In this document: piece by piece, positions 5,665-5,723 of the stretch
Layout of the letters: every line of letters begins with the position of its first letter
Numbering within the stretch: position 1 is the first letter of the stretch
NCBI GenBank assembly: GCA_937996605.1
Contig: CALKVB010000361.1
Span: forward strand, 1-5,723
Length of the DNA stretch: 5,723 nt
Reading direction: 5' to 3'
Origin: an uncultured Oxalobacteraceae bacterium
Lineage (GTDB): Bacteria; Pseudomonadota; Gammaproteobacteria; Burkholderiales; Burkholderiaceae_D
Program-made: the position numbers and the translations under genes
The notes under the pieces: model-generated
The model's input: the letters and a program-made list of their open reading frames with translations, nothing else
Database searches by the model: none
Told to the model about the DNA's origin: nothing

Positions 5665-5723
5665 ATGCGTAGATCGTGGATCGACCAAGCCTTGAATTTC
5701 ACCGAACAATTCAAATTCATCCC
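5665..5723 (+). CDS. Possible first codons of a divergent gene leaving the window
   Basis: From the ATG at 5665 the plus strand stays open to the edge and encodes MRRSWIDQALNFTEQFKFI, a plausible protein N-terminus that I do not recognise. An in-frame stop lies at 5650-5652. A TATAAG box at 5648-5653 is very close upstream, and no good ribosome-binding site is visible. The minus strand of the same stretch is also open from the edge down to a stop at 5608-5610 (including DEFELFGEIQGLVDP), so either strand could be the coding one. The call is tentative because fewer than 20 codons are visible. Confidence 0.25.
   Translation, partial: MRRSWIDQALNFTEQFKFI
5692..5714. repeat. 7-bp perfect inverted repeat with 9-base spacer
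   Basis: TTGAATT at 5692-5698 and AATTCAA at 5708-5714 are exact inverted copies. The site may be an operator or simply part of a coding sequence, since the stretch is open on both strands. Confidence 0.3.

Noticed and set aside
1..5723. CRISPR array, insertion sequence, prophage, tRNA or rRNA
   Set aside because: No regularly spaced repeats, transposase motifs, terminal inverted repeats, phage structural genes or cloverleaf sequences were seen; the isolated T7-like promoter core is not enough to call a prophage.

Overview
The window reads as a compact piece of a proteobacterial chromosome, most likely beta- or gammaproteobacterial. The main clue is a diaminopimelate decarboxylase that, from memory of the family, resembles the Escherichia coli type of LysA closely along its whole length. 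Base composition looks moderate by eye. Nearly all of the sequence is coding, and no insertion sequence, CRISPR array, tRNA or rRNA was recognised.

Left half, minus strand, read right to left: an Lrp/AsnC-family regulator (3244 to 2786), a large polytopic membrane protein of the DUF6311 / GT-C-like kind (2789 to 636), and a GtrB/DPM1-like family 2 glycosyltransferase (589 to beyond base 1, C-terminus missing). The regulator's stop overlaps the membrane protein's possible TTG start (TTGA), and only 46 bases separate the membrane protein from the glycosyltransferase, so the three look like one transcription unit. The last two resemble the GtrB + GtrC logic of lipid-linked sugar transfer: a cytoplasmic enzyme charges undecaprenyl phosphate with a sugar, and a membrane GT-C protein uses it on the outer face of the inner membrane.

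Centre: lysA (3376-4617, plus strand) diverges from the regulator. The 131-base gap between the two start codons holds a good candidate promoter for each gene, facing each other with nearly abutting -10 boxes. A 27-base, 11-of-13-paired palindrome (3290-3316) covers the lysA -35 to -10 region and reaches the expected start of the regulator transcript. This suggests that the Lrp-type protein controls lysA and itself, where E. coli uses a LysR-type regulator. Because the regulator is also the first gene of the glycosylation unit, amino-acid status may be tied to surface-sugar modification; that is an inference.

Right part: a 124-base convergent gap with two hairpins separates lysA from a PhyH-family Fe(II)/2-oxoglutarate oxygenase (5512 to 4742, minus strand). 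It has an intact HxD...H iron site but a lysine where the family usually has the 2-oxoglutarate-binding arginine. The last 211 bases hold its likely -10 box, an odd 16-of-17 match to the core of a T7-type phage promoter, a 7-bp inverted repeat, and possibly the first codons of a divergent gene that leaves the window.
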